From Phosphoribacter sp037045055 (GTDB lineage: Bacteria; Actinomycetota; Actinomycetes; Actinomycetales; Dermatophilaceae), in the NCBI GenBank assembly GCA_037045055.1, contig JBAOHJ010000003.1, positions 496,001-560,000 on the forward strand: a DNA stretch of 64,000 bases, read 5' to 3'. The notes under the pieces were generated by a model. It made no database searches and had not been told where the DNA came from. It saw only the letters and a list, made by a program, of their open reading frames with translations. Position numbers and translations under genes: made by a program. Within the stretch, counting starts at the first letter, position 1; the number at the start of each line of letters is the position of its first letter. Shown piece by piece: positions 35,595 to 42,695 of the stretch.

Positions 35595-37213
35595 TGCAGA
35601 AGCCCTTCGCCATCACCCTGGACGTCGGGACGAGCCTGGCCAACCAGACCGGCTCGTGGCGCACCGAGCGGCCGGTCTACGTCGACCTGCTGCCCCCGTG
35701 CAACAACGCCTGCCCGGCCGGGGAGAACATCCAGCAGTGGCTCTTCCACGCCGAGGAGGGCGACTACGAGGCGGCCTGGCGCCAGATCATGGTGGACAAC
35801 CCGTTCCCTGCGATCATGGGCCGGGTCTGCTACCACCCATGCCAGACCGCGTGCAACCGGGTCGAGGTCGACGAGGCCGTGGGCATCAACGCGGTGGAGC
35901 GGTTCCTCGGCGACGAGGCGCTCAAGAAGGGTTGGTCCGTGCCGGCCCCGACCGACCTGTCCGGCAAGAAGGTCCTCGTCGTCGGTGCCGGCCCCTCCGG
36001 GCTCTCCGCGGCATACCATCTGCGCCGCCTCGGTCACGACGTCGTCGTGCGCGACGCGGGCCCCATGGCCGGCGGGATGATGCGCTTCGGCATCCCCACC
36101 TACCGGCTGCCGCGGGAGATTCTCGATGCCGAGGTCACCCGGATCACCGACCTGGGCGTGACGCTGCAGTTCGACGCCAAGGTCGAGCACCTCGAGGACG
36201 TCATGAGCGAGGGCTTCGACGCGGTGTTCCTCGCGGTCGGCGCGCACATCGGCAAGCGCGCCTACATCCCCGCCGGGGAGTCGGCGAAGATCCTCGACGC
36301 GGTGTCCTACCTGCACGACATGGAGACCGAGGCGGACAAGCCCATGCTCGGGCGCCGCGTGGTCATCTACGGGGGCGGCAACACCGCCATCGACGCCGCC
36401 CGGACCGCCAAGCGGATGGGCGCCGAGGAAGCGATCATCGTCTACCGGCGCAACCGCGACAAGATGCCCGCCCACGACTTCGAGGTCCAGGAGGCCGAGG
36501 AGGAGGGCATCATGCTCAAGTGGCTCTCGACGATCAAGCACGTCGACGAGGGCAAGATGGTGGTCGAGAAGATGGAGCTGGACGAGACCGGCTTCCCGCA
36601 GCCCACCGGTGAGCTCGAGGAGCTCGCGGCCGACTCGCTCATCCTGGCGCTGGGCCAGGAGTCGGACCTGACCTTCCTGCAGGACGTCGAGGGCATCTCG
36701 ATCAACGACGGCGTGGTCGACGTCGACGATCACATGATGACCGGGCGCACGGGCGTCTTCGCCGGGGGCGACATGGTGCCGGCCGAGCGCACCGTCACGG
36801 TGGCGGTCGGCCACGGCAAGAAGGCCGCCCGGCACATCGACGCCTACCTGCGCGGGTCGCAGTACGTCGCCCCCGCCAAGCATGTCGTCGCGACCTTCGA
36901 CAAGCTCACCACCTGGTACTACTCCGACGCGCCGCACCAGCACCGCGCCCACCTGGAGGGCGCCCGCCGGGCCGGCACCTTCGACGAGGTCGTCACCGGC
37001 CTCACCGAGGAGAGCGCGCAGTTCGAGGCCCGTCGCTGCATGTCCTGCGGCAACTGCTTCGGCTGCGACAACTGCTTCGGGGTCTGCCCGGACAACGCGG
37101 TGAAGAAGACCGACATCGGCAAGGGGTACGCCATCGACTACGACTACTGCAAGGGCTGCGGCGTGTGCGTCGCGGAGTGCCCCTGCGGGTCGATCGTCAT
37201 GGAGGCCGAGTAG
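35594..37213 (+). CDS. GltD-like NAD(P) oxidoreductase fused to a 2[4Fe-4S] ferredoxin domain
   Basis: A 539-residue iron-sulfur flavoprotein, likely electron partner of the preceding oxidoreductase. Residues 30-110 have the GltD N-terminal cluster (CNNACPAGENIQ and CYHPCQTACNR). FAD binding is VLVVGAGPSGLSAAYHLRR (about 127-145), NAD(P)H binding is VVIYGGGNTAIDAARTAK (near 256-274), and GVFAGGDMVPAERTVTVAVG is the second FAD motif. From about 482 the C-terminus is ferredoxin-like: CMSCGNCFGCDNCFGVCP and CKGCGVCVAECPCG hold eight Cys ligands for two clusters. The fusion would couple 2-oxoacid oxidation to NAD(P); direction is inferred. Confidence 0.9.
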   Translation: MQKPFAITLDVGTSLANQTGSWRTERPVYVDLLPPCNNACPAGENIQQWLFHAEEGDYEAAWRQIMVDNPFPAIMGRVCYHPCQTACNRVEVDEAVGINAVERFLGDEALKKGWSVPAPTDLSGKKVLVVGAGPSGLSAAYHLRRLGHDVVVRDAGPMAGGMMRFGIPTYRLPREILDAEVTRITDLGVTLQFDAKVEHLEDVMSEGFDAVFLAVGAHIGKRAYIPAGESAKILDAVSYLHDMETEADKPMLGRRVVIYGGGNTAIDAARTAKRMGAEEAIIVYRRNRDKMPAHDFEVQEAEEEGIMLKWLSTIKHVDEGKMVVEKMELDETGFPQPTGELEELAADSLILALGQESDLTFLQDVEGISINDGVVDVDDHMMTGRTGVFAGGDMVPAERTVTVAVGHGKKAARHIDAYLRGSQYVAPAKHVVATFDKLTTWYYSDAPHQHRAHLEGARRAGTFDEVVTGLTEESAQFEARRCMSCGNCFGCDNCFGVCPDNAVKKTDIGKGYAIDYDYCKGCGVCVAECPCGSIVMEAE

Positions 37214-37224
37214 TCGTCATGCCT

Positions 37225-37268
37225 CAGGAGTCCCCGCTGCGGCAACGGCGCCGCCGCGGGGCTTCCTG
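37225..37268. terminator. Long bidirectional hairpin after the oxidoreductase cluster
   Basis: CAGGA pairs with TCCTG, CCCCGC with GCGGGG and GCGGC with GCCGC, in one extended stem with two small internal mismatches and a six-base loop. It begins 12 bases after the cluster's last stop and lies between convergent genes. The fold is strong on both strands, which fits a bidirectional terminator. Confidence 0.65.
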
Positions 37269-37326
37269 CGTCCGGGGCGAGGTCCGGTCGATCCGGCCCA
37301 CGCCCTCGCGCTCCGGCACGCGAGCC

Positions 37327-37398
37327 GGGTGCCGTCGCGTCAGCAAGTGCGGTCGCGTCAGCGGGTGCCGTCGCGTCAGCGGGTCCGGTCGCGTAGGT
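37327..37398. repeat. 18-base tandem repeats carrying the stop codon of the SIS isomerase gene
   Basis: Four head-to-tail 18-base units: 37327-37344, 37345-37362, 37363-37380 and 37381-37398. Units 1 and 3 are identical; unit 2 differs at three bases. On the minus strand each reads roughly R-D-x-T-R-stop or its relic, in the same frame as the gene, because 18 is a multiple of three. The used stop is at 37376-37378. Confidence 0.85.
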
Positions 37399-38551
37399 CG
37401 GCCAGGTGGGGCGAGACCCCCGGGTCCAGGCGCAGGCCGAGAGCGAGATAGGTCGCCGCGAAGTCGCCCAGGCTGACCAGGTCGGCCCAGCGCTCCAGCG
37501 GGTGACCGGGCTGCGCGGTGTGCTCGATGACCCGGACGCCGGCCTCGCGGGCGGTGGCCGCGACCGCCTCGGCGAGCTCCGCGCGGGCGGCGTCGGTCGC
37601 CTCGCCCGCGTCGGCGTCCCGCAGGGCGAGCAAGCGCAGCCGGGGGTCGGGCTCGCCGTCGAGGTAAGGGTCCCGGAACAGCTCGTCCAACCCGTCCGCC
37701 CGGCCCCGCCGGGCATCGGCCCAGGCCTGCGTGTAGGGCCCGTCGAACAGGGCGACGACGTCGAACGCCGTGTCGGGCAGCTCGCCGGCCATCACCGGCA
37801 GCCGAGCCGTCCGGGCCAGCATCGCGGCGACCCGGCGCGCCGCCACCCCGCCGAGCGGGCCGTCGCCGAGGACCACCGGGATGCCGCCGGCCAGATCGAG
37901 GGCCAGCGACTTGGCTGGGTTGACGAAGGCCTCCGAGGAGGGGCGCAGCGCCTCGGCCGCCGCGTCGAGGCGGTCGGCCACCCGAGCGAGCACGTCGGGG
38001 CCGGCCTCGACCAGCCCCATGGCGTCGGCCGCGCAGACGACCGGGGCCAGCAGCGACCACAGCGCGGTCCGGGTCGAGGTGCGGTCGGCGGGGACGTCGA
38101 CCTGGATCCCGCGGGCACGGGCGCAGACGTCGGCCAGGGGCGAGTCCGGCGCCCCGACGGTGAGCAACGAGGCCCCCCGCCGGGCCGCTTCCGCGGCCAG
38201 GGCCAACGGGCCCGGCGCCCGGCCGGAGTGCGACACCGCCACGACGAGGTCCAGCGCGCCCACCCAGCCGGGCAGCGGCATACCCTGCCTCGAGTTCACC
38301 GGCACCGGTGAGCCCGGCTCGGCGAGCAGGCCCAAGACGTCCGCGACGACGGCGGACCCGCCCAGTGCCGCCACGAGCACGGATCGAGGTCGGTCCGTGC
38401 CGGCCAGCCGCGCCACCCCGGCGTCGGCGCACAGGTCGACGGCCTGGCGCACCTGGGCCCCCGCGGTGGCCAGCGCGCGCAGCGCGCCCCGCGAGTCCAG
38501 GGCGGCCAGCGCGCCCTCGTCGTCGAGCAGGGCCTCGTCCAGCGCGGGCAT
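37376..38551 (-). CDS. SIS-domain phosphoglucose/phosphomannose isomerase-like protein
   Basis: A 391-residue protein with two SIS domains, homologous to the bifunctional phosphoglucose/phosphomannose isomerase family and to Rv3256c. The first SIS domain has RSVLVAALGGSAVVADVLGL and LDLVVAVSHSGRAPGPLAL; the C-terminal bacterial PGI/PMI region has SEAFVNPAKSLALDLAGGIP, VVLGDGPLGGVAARR and EHTAQPGHPLERWADLVSLG. The ATG at 38551 is preceded by GGAGGGGACC. Adjacent to manB, so it probably supplies or balances hexose phosphates for glycan precursors. Confidence 0.85.
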   Translation of the reverse strand: MPALDEALLDDEGALAALDSRGALRALATAGAQVRQAVDLCADAGVARLAGTDRPRSVLVAALGGSAVVADVLGLLAEPGSPVPVNSRQGMPLPGWVGALDLVVAVSHSGRAPGPLALAAEAARRGASLLTVGAPDSPLADVCARARGIQVDVPADRTSTRTALWSLLAPVVCAADAMGLVEAGPDVLARVADRLDAAAEALRPSSEAFVNPAKSLALDLAGGIPVVLGDGPLGGVAARRVAAMLARTARLPVMAGELPDTAFDVVALFDGPYTQAWADARRGRADGLDELFRDPYLDGEPDPRLRLLALRDADAGEATDAARAELAEAVAATAREAGVRVIEHTAQPGHPLERWADLVSLGDFAATYLALGLRLDPGVSPHLADLRDRTR

Positions 38552-38564
38552 CGGTCCCCTCCGC

Positions 38565-38753
38565 TCAGGCGCCCGGGCGGCGCGCCTCGCCGACCAGCAG
38601 CACCGGTATGCCGTCCTGTATCCGGTAGGCCAACCCGCAGTCGGCCCCGGTGCACACCAGCTCCGCCCCGTCCGGGCCGACGGCGTCGACCAGGACGGCA
38701 TGACACTGCGGGCAGCGCAGGATCTCGCGCAGCCAGGCCGGCAGAGGGGTCAT
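38565..38753 (-). CDS. Trm112 family zinc-ribbon protein
   Basis: A 62-residue protein with a four-Cys zinc site: Cys14 and Cys17 in ILRCPQCHAVL, Cys34 and Cys39 in LVCTGADCGLAYRIQDGIP. The C-terminal RIQDGIPVLLVGEAR is the family signature. Eukaryotic and archaeal Trm112 activates methyltransferases; the bacterial form is often next to manB and the SIS isomerase, as here. Function in actinobacteria is not established. Confidence 0.92.
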   Translation of the reverse strand: MTPLPAWLREILRCPQCHAVLVDAVGPDGAELVCTGADCGLAYRIQDGIPVLLVGEARRPGA

Positions 38754-38771
38754 CGGCGGGCGCTCCTCGGG

Positions 38772-40217
38772 TCAGGGCTGGCGCAACAGCGCCAGGACGT
38801 GGTCGCGCACCCGCTGCATCGTCGCGTCGTCGACGGCCTCGACGTTCAGGCGCAGCAGGGGCTCGGTGTTGGAGGCTCGGACGTTGAACCACCACGTCGG
38901 CTCGCCGACGTGGCTCACGGTCACCCCGTCGAGCTCGTCGATCTGCACCGGGCCCTGCTCGCGGGCCCAGGCCAGCGCCCGCGCCGTGGCCGCGGCCGCG
39001 TCGGTGACCGTGGAGTTGATCTCCCCGGAGCCGACGTAGCGCTGGAAGTCCGCAGCGAGCTCCGACAGAGGTGCCAAGCCCTGGCCGAGGGCGGCGAGCA
39101 CGTGCATCGCCGCGAGCATCCCGGTGTCGGCGTACCAGAAGTCGCGGAAGTAGTAGTGCGCCGAGTGCTCGCCCCCGAAGACGGCACCGACCCTGGCCAT
39201 CTCGGCCTTGATGAACGAGTGCCCGACGCGGGTGCGCACCGGGGTCGCCCCGAGCTCGGCGACGATCTGCGGGACGGCGGCCGAGGTGATGACGTTGTGG
39301 ACGATCCGCACCTGTCGCGGGTCGGCCCCGCCGCGCACCGCCCGGGCGATCTCCCGACTGGCCACCAGCGCGGTGACCGCGCTGGGGCTCACCGGCGCGC
39401 CCCGCTCGTCGACGACGAAGCACCGGTCGGCGTCGCCGTCGAAGGCCAGCCCCAGGTCGGCGCGATGCTCGAGCACCGCCGCCTGCAGGTCGCGCAGGTT
39501 GGCCGGCTCGAGCGGGTTGGCCTCGTGGTTGGGGAAGGTGCCGTCGAGCTCGAAGTACAGCGGCACCACGGTGAGCGGCACCGCCGGCAGGCCCCCGGCG
39601 GTGTCCAGCACCGCGGGCACGGTGTGCCCGGCCATCCCGTTGCCGGCGTCGACGACGACGGTGAGCGGCCGGCTGGCGGACAGGTCCACCAGCCCCCGCA
39701 GGAACCGCGCGTAGTCGGGCAGGACGTCCGTGCGGGCGATCAGGCCGTTCGGCCCGGCGGGGGTCGACGGGCCGGCGAGGCGGTCGTCGAGGTCGGCCTG
39801 GGCGACGTCGCGGATCCGGGCCAGGCCGGTGTCCTGGCTCACCGGGCGCGCCCGGCGACGGCACAGCTTGATGCCGTTGTACTGCGCCGGGTTGTGGCTG
39901 GCCGTGAACATCGCCCCCGGCAGGTCGAGCGCGCCGCTGGCGTAGTAGAGCTGGTCGGTCGAGGCCAGGCCGATGAGCGTGACGTCGATGCCGTGACCGG
40001 CCACCCCGTCGGCGAAGGCGCGGGCCAGCGCCGGCGAGCTGGGGCGCATGTCGTGTCCGACGACGACGCCGCCCGCGCCCTCGGGGGTCGCGACGACCTG
40101 GGCGAACGCCGACCCGATGGCCCTGGCCACGTCGTCGTCGATCTGCTCGGGCACCAGGCCGCGGACGTCGTAGGCCTTGACGACCGCGTCGAGATCGACT
40201 CGTCCAGGGGGGCTCAC
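38772..40217 (-). CDS. manB: Phosphomannomutase/phosphoglucomutase
   Basis: A 481-residue alpha-D-phosphohexomutase that interconverts mannose-6-phosphate and mannose-1-phosphate for GDP-mannose and mannosylated glycans. The phosphoserine loop is TASHNPAQYNGIK with Ser at about 107, the metal-binding loop is DGDADR at 260-265, and the sugar-binding loop is GEHSAHYYFRD. C-terminal VNVRASNTEPLLRLNVEA is the phosphate-binding loop. Gene order with SIS isomerase and Trm112 matches the Rv3256c-Rv3257c region. Confidence 0.95.
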   Translation of the reverse strand: MSPPGRVDLDAVVKAYDVRGLVPEQIDDDVARAIGSAFAQVVATPEGAGGVVVGHDMRPSSPALARAFADGVAGHGIDVTLIGLASTDQLYYASGALDLPGAMFTASHNPAQYNGIKLCRRRARPVSQDTGLARIRDVAQADLDDRLAGPSTPAGPNGLIARTDVLPDYARFLRGLVDLSASRPLTVVVDAGNGMAGHTVPAVLDTAGGLPAVPLTVVPLYFELDGTFPNHEANPLEPANLRDLQAAVLEHRADLGLAFDGDADRCFVVDERGAPVSPSAVTALVASREIARAVRGGADPRQVRIVHNVITSAAVPQIVAELGATPVRTRVGHSFIKAEMARVGAVFGGEHSAHYYFRDFWYADTGMLAAMHVLAALGQGLAPLSELAADFQRYVGSGEINSTVTDAAAATARALAWAREQGPVQIDELDGVTVSHVGEPTWWFNVRASNTEPLLRLNVEAVDDATMQRVRDHVLALLRQP

Positions 40218-40271
40218 GACCGCCCAGCCTAGTGCTCCGAGCGGGTATGCCGCGCGCCGCCGGCCGGCCGG

Positions 40272-40652
40272 TCAGTCGCGCACGAGGCGCAGGTGACCTC
40301 GCGCCCCGGGATGCGACCGAGTCGCGGAGTGCGGGTCCGGCGGGACGGACGGGGTGGCCCCGGCCGTGCGCGCCGCCGCAGCCGCAGGCGTCTCCCGGAG
40401 CGCATCGGCGATGGCCAGCAGGTCGTCGGCGGGTGCGCAGGGCAGGTCGTCGTCGGCGACCAGCCGCACGACCTCCCAGCCACGCGGGGCGGTCAGACCG
40501 CTGGCGTGCTCGACGCACAGGTCGTAGGTGTGCGGCTCGGCGTAGGTCGCCAGCGGGCCGAGCACCGCGGTCTGGTCTCGGTAGACGTAGGTGAGGGTGG
40601 CCACCGCCGGGCCGGAGCATCCGGTCTTGGTGCACTGCCGCTGCATACCCAC
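40272..40652 (-). CDS. DUF3499 family protein
   Basis: A 126-residue actinobacterial protein (Rv3258c-like). The conserved N-terminal two-thirds starts QRQCTKTGCSGPAVATLTY and continues YRDQTAVLGPLATYAEPHTY, DLCVEHASGLTAPRGWEVVR. Three Cys (near 7, 12 and 46) plus His suggest a zinc site. The C-terminal tail is disordered. GTG at 40652 or ATG at 40646 could be the start. Function is unknown, but its linkage to whiB2 and manB is conserved. Confidence 0.9.
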   Translation of the reverse strand: MGMQRQCTKTGCSGPAVATLTYVYRDQTAVLGPLATYAEPHTYDLCVEHASGLTAPRGWEVVRLVADDDLPCAPADDLLAIADALRETPAAAAARTAGATPSVPPDPHSATRSHPGARGHLRLVRD

Positions 40653-40776
40653 GGCGGCAGCGTAGTTGCCGGGCCCGGCCGGGCCGGTCGCGGCGCGCCG
40701 GGCCGGTGGTCACGGCTCGCCGGGGGTGCGGTCGGGGCGCGCCGGGCCAACGGCGCGGCGGCATAGGGTGGACGAC

Positions 40777-41202
40777 GTGAGGTCCGGGCCAGCTGCCGGT
40801 CACCGCCGCGACCGCCGTGGGCGGGGTCCGCGCGGGCCACTGGCCTGGCCGCCGGTGCCCGCGATGGGCTCGCGCGCCGAGCGCTTCGATGATCTCGTGC
40901 TGGACAGCGTGGCCCGCCTGGAGCGCGCCTGGGGCAAGCCGCTGCCCCCCGTGGACGTGGCCGTCGAGGACGTCCCGCCGGGGGACCCGGCGCCGTGGGA
41001 GCACGCGGAAGTCGCGCTGGGTCGGCTGTTCGCCGCGCAGGGCGACCGTCGGGCTCGCGTGGTGATCTACCGACGCCCGGTCGAGACCCGGGCCGAGAGC
41101 TCTCGCGAGCTGTCGATGCTCGTCGGCGAGGTGGTCACCGAGCAGGTCGCGGCGCTGCTCGGCGTGGCCCCCGAGGACCTCGACCCGCGATACGAGCACT
41201 GA
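40777..41202 (+). CDS. Metallopeptidase-family (zincin-like) protein without HExxH
   Basis: A 141-residue member of the family annotated metallopeptidase (zinicin-like; Rv3259-like). GTG at 40777 is chosen because the protein then begins with the conserved basic leader SGPAAGHRRDRRGRGPRGPL. The core RFDDLVLDSVARLERAWGKP and VVIYRRPVETRAES is typical. Where catalytic members have HExxH, this protein reads EVVTEQVAALLGV, so the zinc-binding His residues are absent. It is likely not an active peptidase. Divergent from DUF3499. Confidence 0.8.
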   Translation: MRSGPAAGHRRDRRGRGPRGPLAWPPVPAMGSRAERFDDLVLDSVARLERAWGKPLPPVDVAVEDVPPGDPAPWEHAEVALGRLFAAQGDRRARVVIYRRPVETRAESSRELSMLVGEVVTEQVAALLGVAPEDLDPRYEH

Positions 41203-41228
41203 GCGAGTCGGGCGGCACCCCCGGTGGG

Positions 41229-42695
41229 TCAGCGGCGGATCTCGCGGACCGGGACGTCGGTGGTGCTCAGCGCCGCCGGGTTGAGCGAGAGCGCAGCGTA
41301 GAGCGGGCCGTTGCCGTCGGCGAGCTCCAGCGACACGGCGGCGCGCAGGGTGCCGGAGGTGTGCCGCACCCACACCGACGCCGCACCGGTGACGTCCACG
41401 AGGGTGGCCGTGTCGGCGGCCAGGTCAAGGACCCGGCTGGTCACCGTGCCGTCCGCGGCCACCGTGACGACCCGTGCGGATCCGGGCCCCCCGGAGGCGA
41501 CCACCTGCACCCCGGCCTTGGAGCCGACCGGCAACGGGGTGCCGGCGAGGGTGGCGATGGCGGCCGACGAGGCGGCCCACGCGAGGTCGGACTGCCCGTT
41601 GCCCGGGCTGCGGCGCTCGGTGAGCACCGCGGCGACGATCGGACGGTCGGCCCGCACCTGCACGGCATACCCGCCCGGGGGCAGGCCGGCCAGGTCGAGG
41701 TCGCGCACGGCGCCGCCGGGCACCCGCACGACGCCGTTGTCCGGCAGCGGTGTCGGACCGTTCGGCCCGAGGGCCCGGGCCTGCACGACGGCCTCGGCGT
41801 CCCCCGGCACGACCACCCGCAGCCGGGCCGGCCCGTCGACGAAGGCGCCGGGGACGATCTGCTCCAGCGCGGGGGCGTCCGCGGGGCCGGCATCGTCGCG
41901 GCCACGGCCGACGGCGGCCTCGATCCAGCTGTCCTCGACCAGGGCGGTCATGACCCCCCCGGTGGCGCTGACGTGCACCACGGGGGCCTTCTCGCCCGCC
42001 GCAAGGGCGTCGACGAGCATCCCGACCCGCCCGTGGCCGGGCACGGCGATCCGCGACCCGTTGACCGAGGGGATCGGGCCCTTCTCCCCGTGGACCTGGA
42101 CGTCGACGGTCAGGGTGTTGGCCCCGGGATTGGCGACGACCAGGCGCTCCCGGCGCGTGCTGTCGCCGCCGCCGGCCAGCAGCCAGGCCTGCGCTCGCGG
42201 CACCGCGCACGCCGCCGCGTCCAGGCCTCGGTCGTCGCCGTCGCGGCGCACCCAGGTCTGCAGCGCGGCCAGCCCGGGGGCCAGGCTGCCGGTGGCGCTG
42301 ACCTCGACGGCGGTCGGCCCGGTGACCCCGGCCGTCAGCACCGCGCCGCGCTGACGGCCGGTCGCGAGGGCGGCTCCCGAGGGCATCCCGACCAGGGTCG
42401 CCGTGCCCTCGTCGGACCCCACGACCACCCCGTCCAGGGCCTGCTCGGGCGCGGTCGCGGCCAGCACGGTGCTGGTGCCGCCGGGGACGCTGGCCACGCC
42501 CGGGACGCCCTCGGTCTCCGGACCGGGGCAGCCGAGTTGGGCCAGGCGGATCGGCACCTGGGCCGGGGTCGCGGCTACGGCGGCCCCCGAGGCCTCGGGC
42601 AGCACCACGGTGCCCGGGATCTGCACCGCCGCCACGGTGAGCCCGCCGGCCCCGAGCAGGGTGACCAGCGCCCGGACCCCCGACCCCCAGCTCAT
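41229..42695 (-). CDS. DUF5719 family envelope protein
   Basis: A 488-residue protein with an N-terminal hydrophobic segment (ALVTLLGAGGLTVAAVQIPG) that anchors or exports it, followed by repeated Ig-like beta domains (VAVxGHGRVGMLVDALAAG-type, LVVANPGANTLTVDVQVHG). It follows the giant glycosyltransferase gene with an ATGA overlap, a pairing conserved in actinobacteria upstream of whiB. Function is unknown; it could be a glycan-binding or accessory subunit of the transferase. Confidence 0.85.
   Translation of the reverse strand: MSWGSGVRALVTLLGAGGLTVAAVQIPGTVVLPEASGAAVAATPAQVPIRLAQLGCPGPETEGVPGVASVPGGTSTVLAATAPEQALDGVVVGSDEGTATLVGMPSGAALATGRQRGAVLTAGVTGPTAVEVSATGSLAPGLAALQTWVRRDGDDRGLDAAACAVPRAQAWLLAGGGDSTRRERLVVANPGANTLTVDVQVHGEKGPIPSVNGSRIAVPGHGRVGMLVDALAAGEKAPVVHVSATGGVMTALVEDSWIEAAVGRGRDDAGPADAPALEQIVPGAFVDGPARLRVVVPGDAEAVVQARALGPNGPTPLPDNGVVRVPGGAVRDLDLAGLPPGGYAVQVRADRPIVAAVLTERRSPGNGQSDLAWAASSAAIATLAGTPLPVGSKAGVQVVASGGPGSARVVTVAADGTVTSRVLDLAADTATLVDVTGAASVWVRHTSGTLRAAVSLELADGNGPLYAALSLNPAALSTTDVPVREIRR

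Noticed and set aside
37327..37398. CRISPR array
   Set aside because: Units are contiguous 18-mers without spacers and there are no cas genes; it is a simple tandem repeat.
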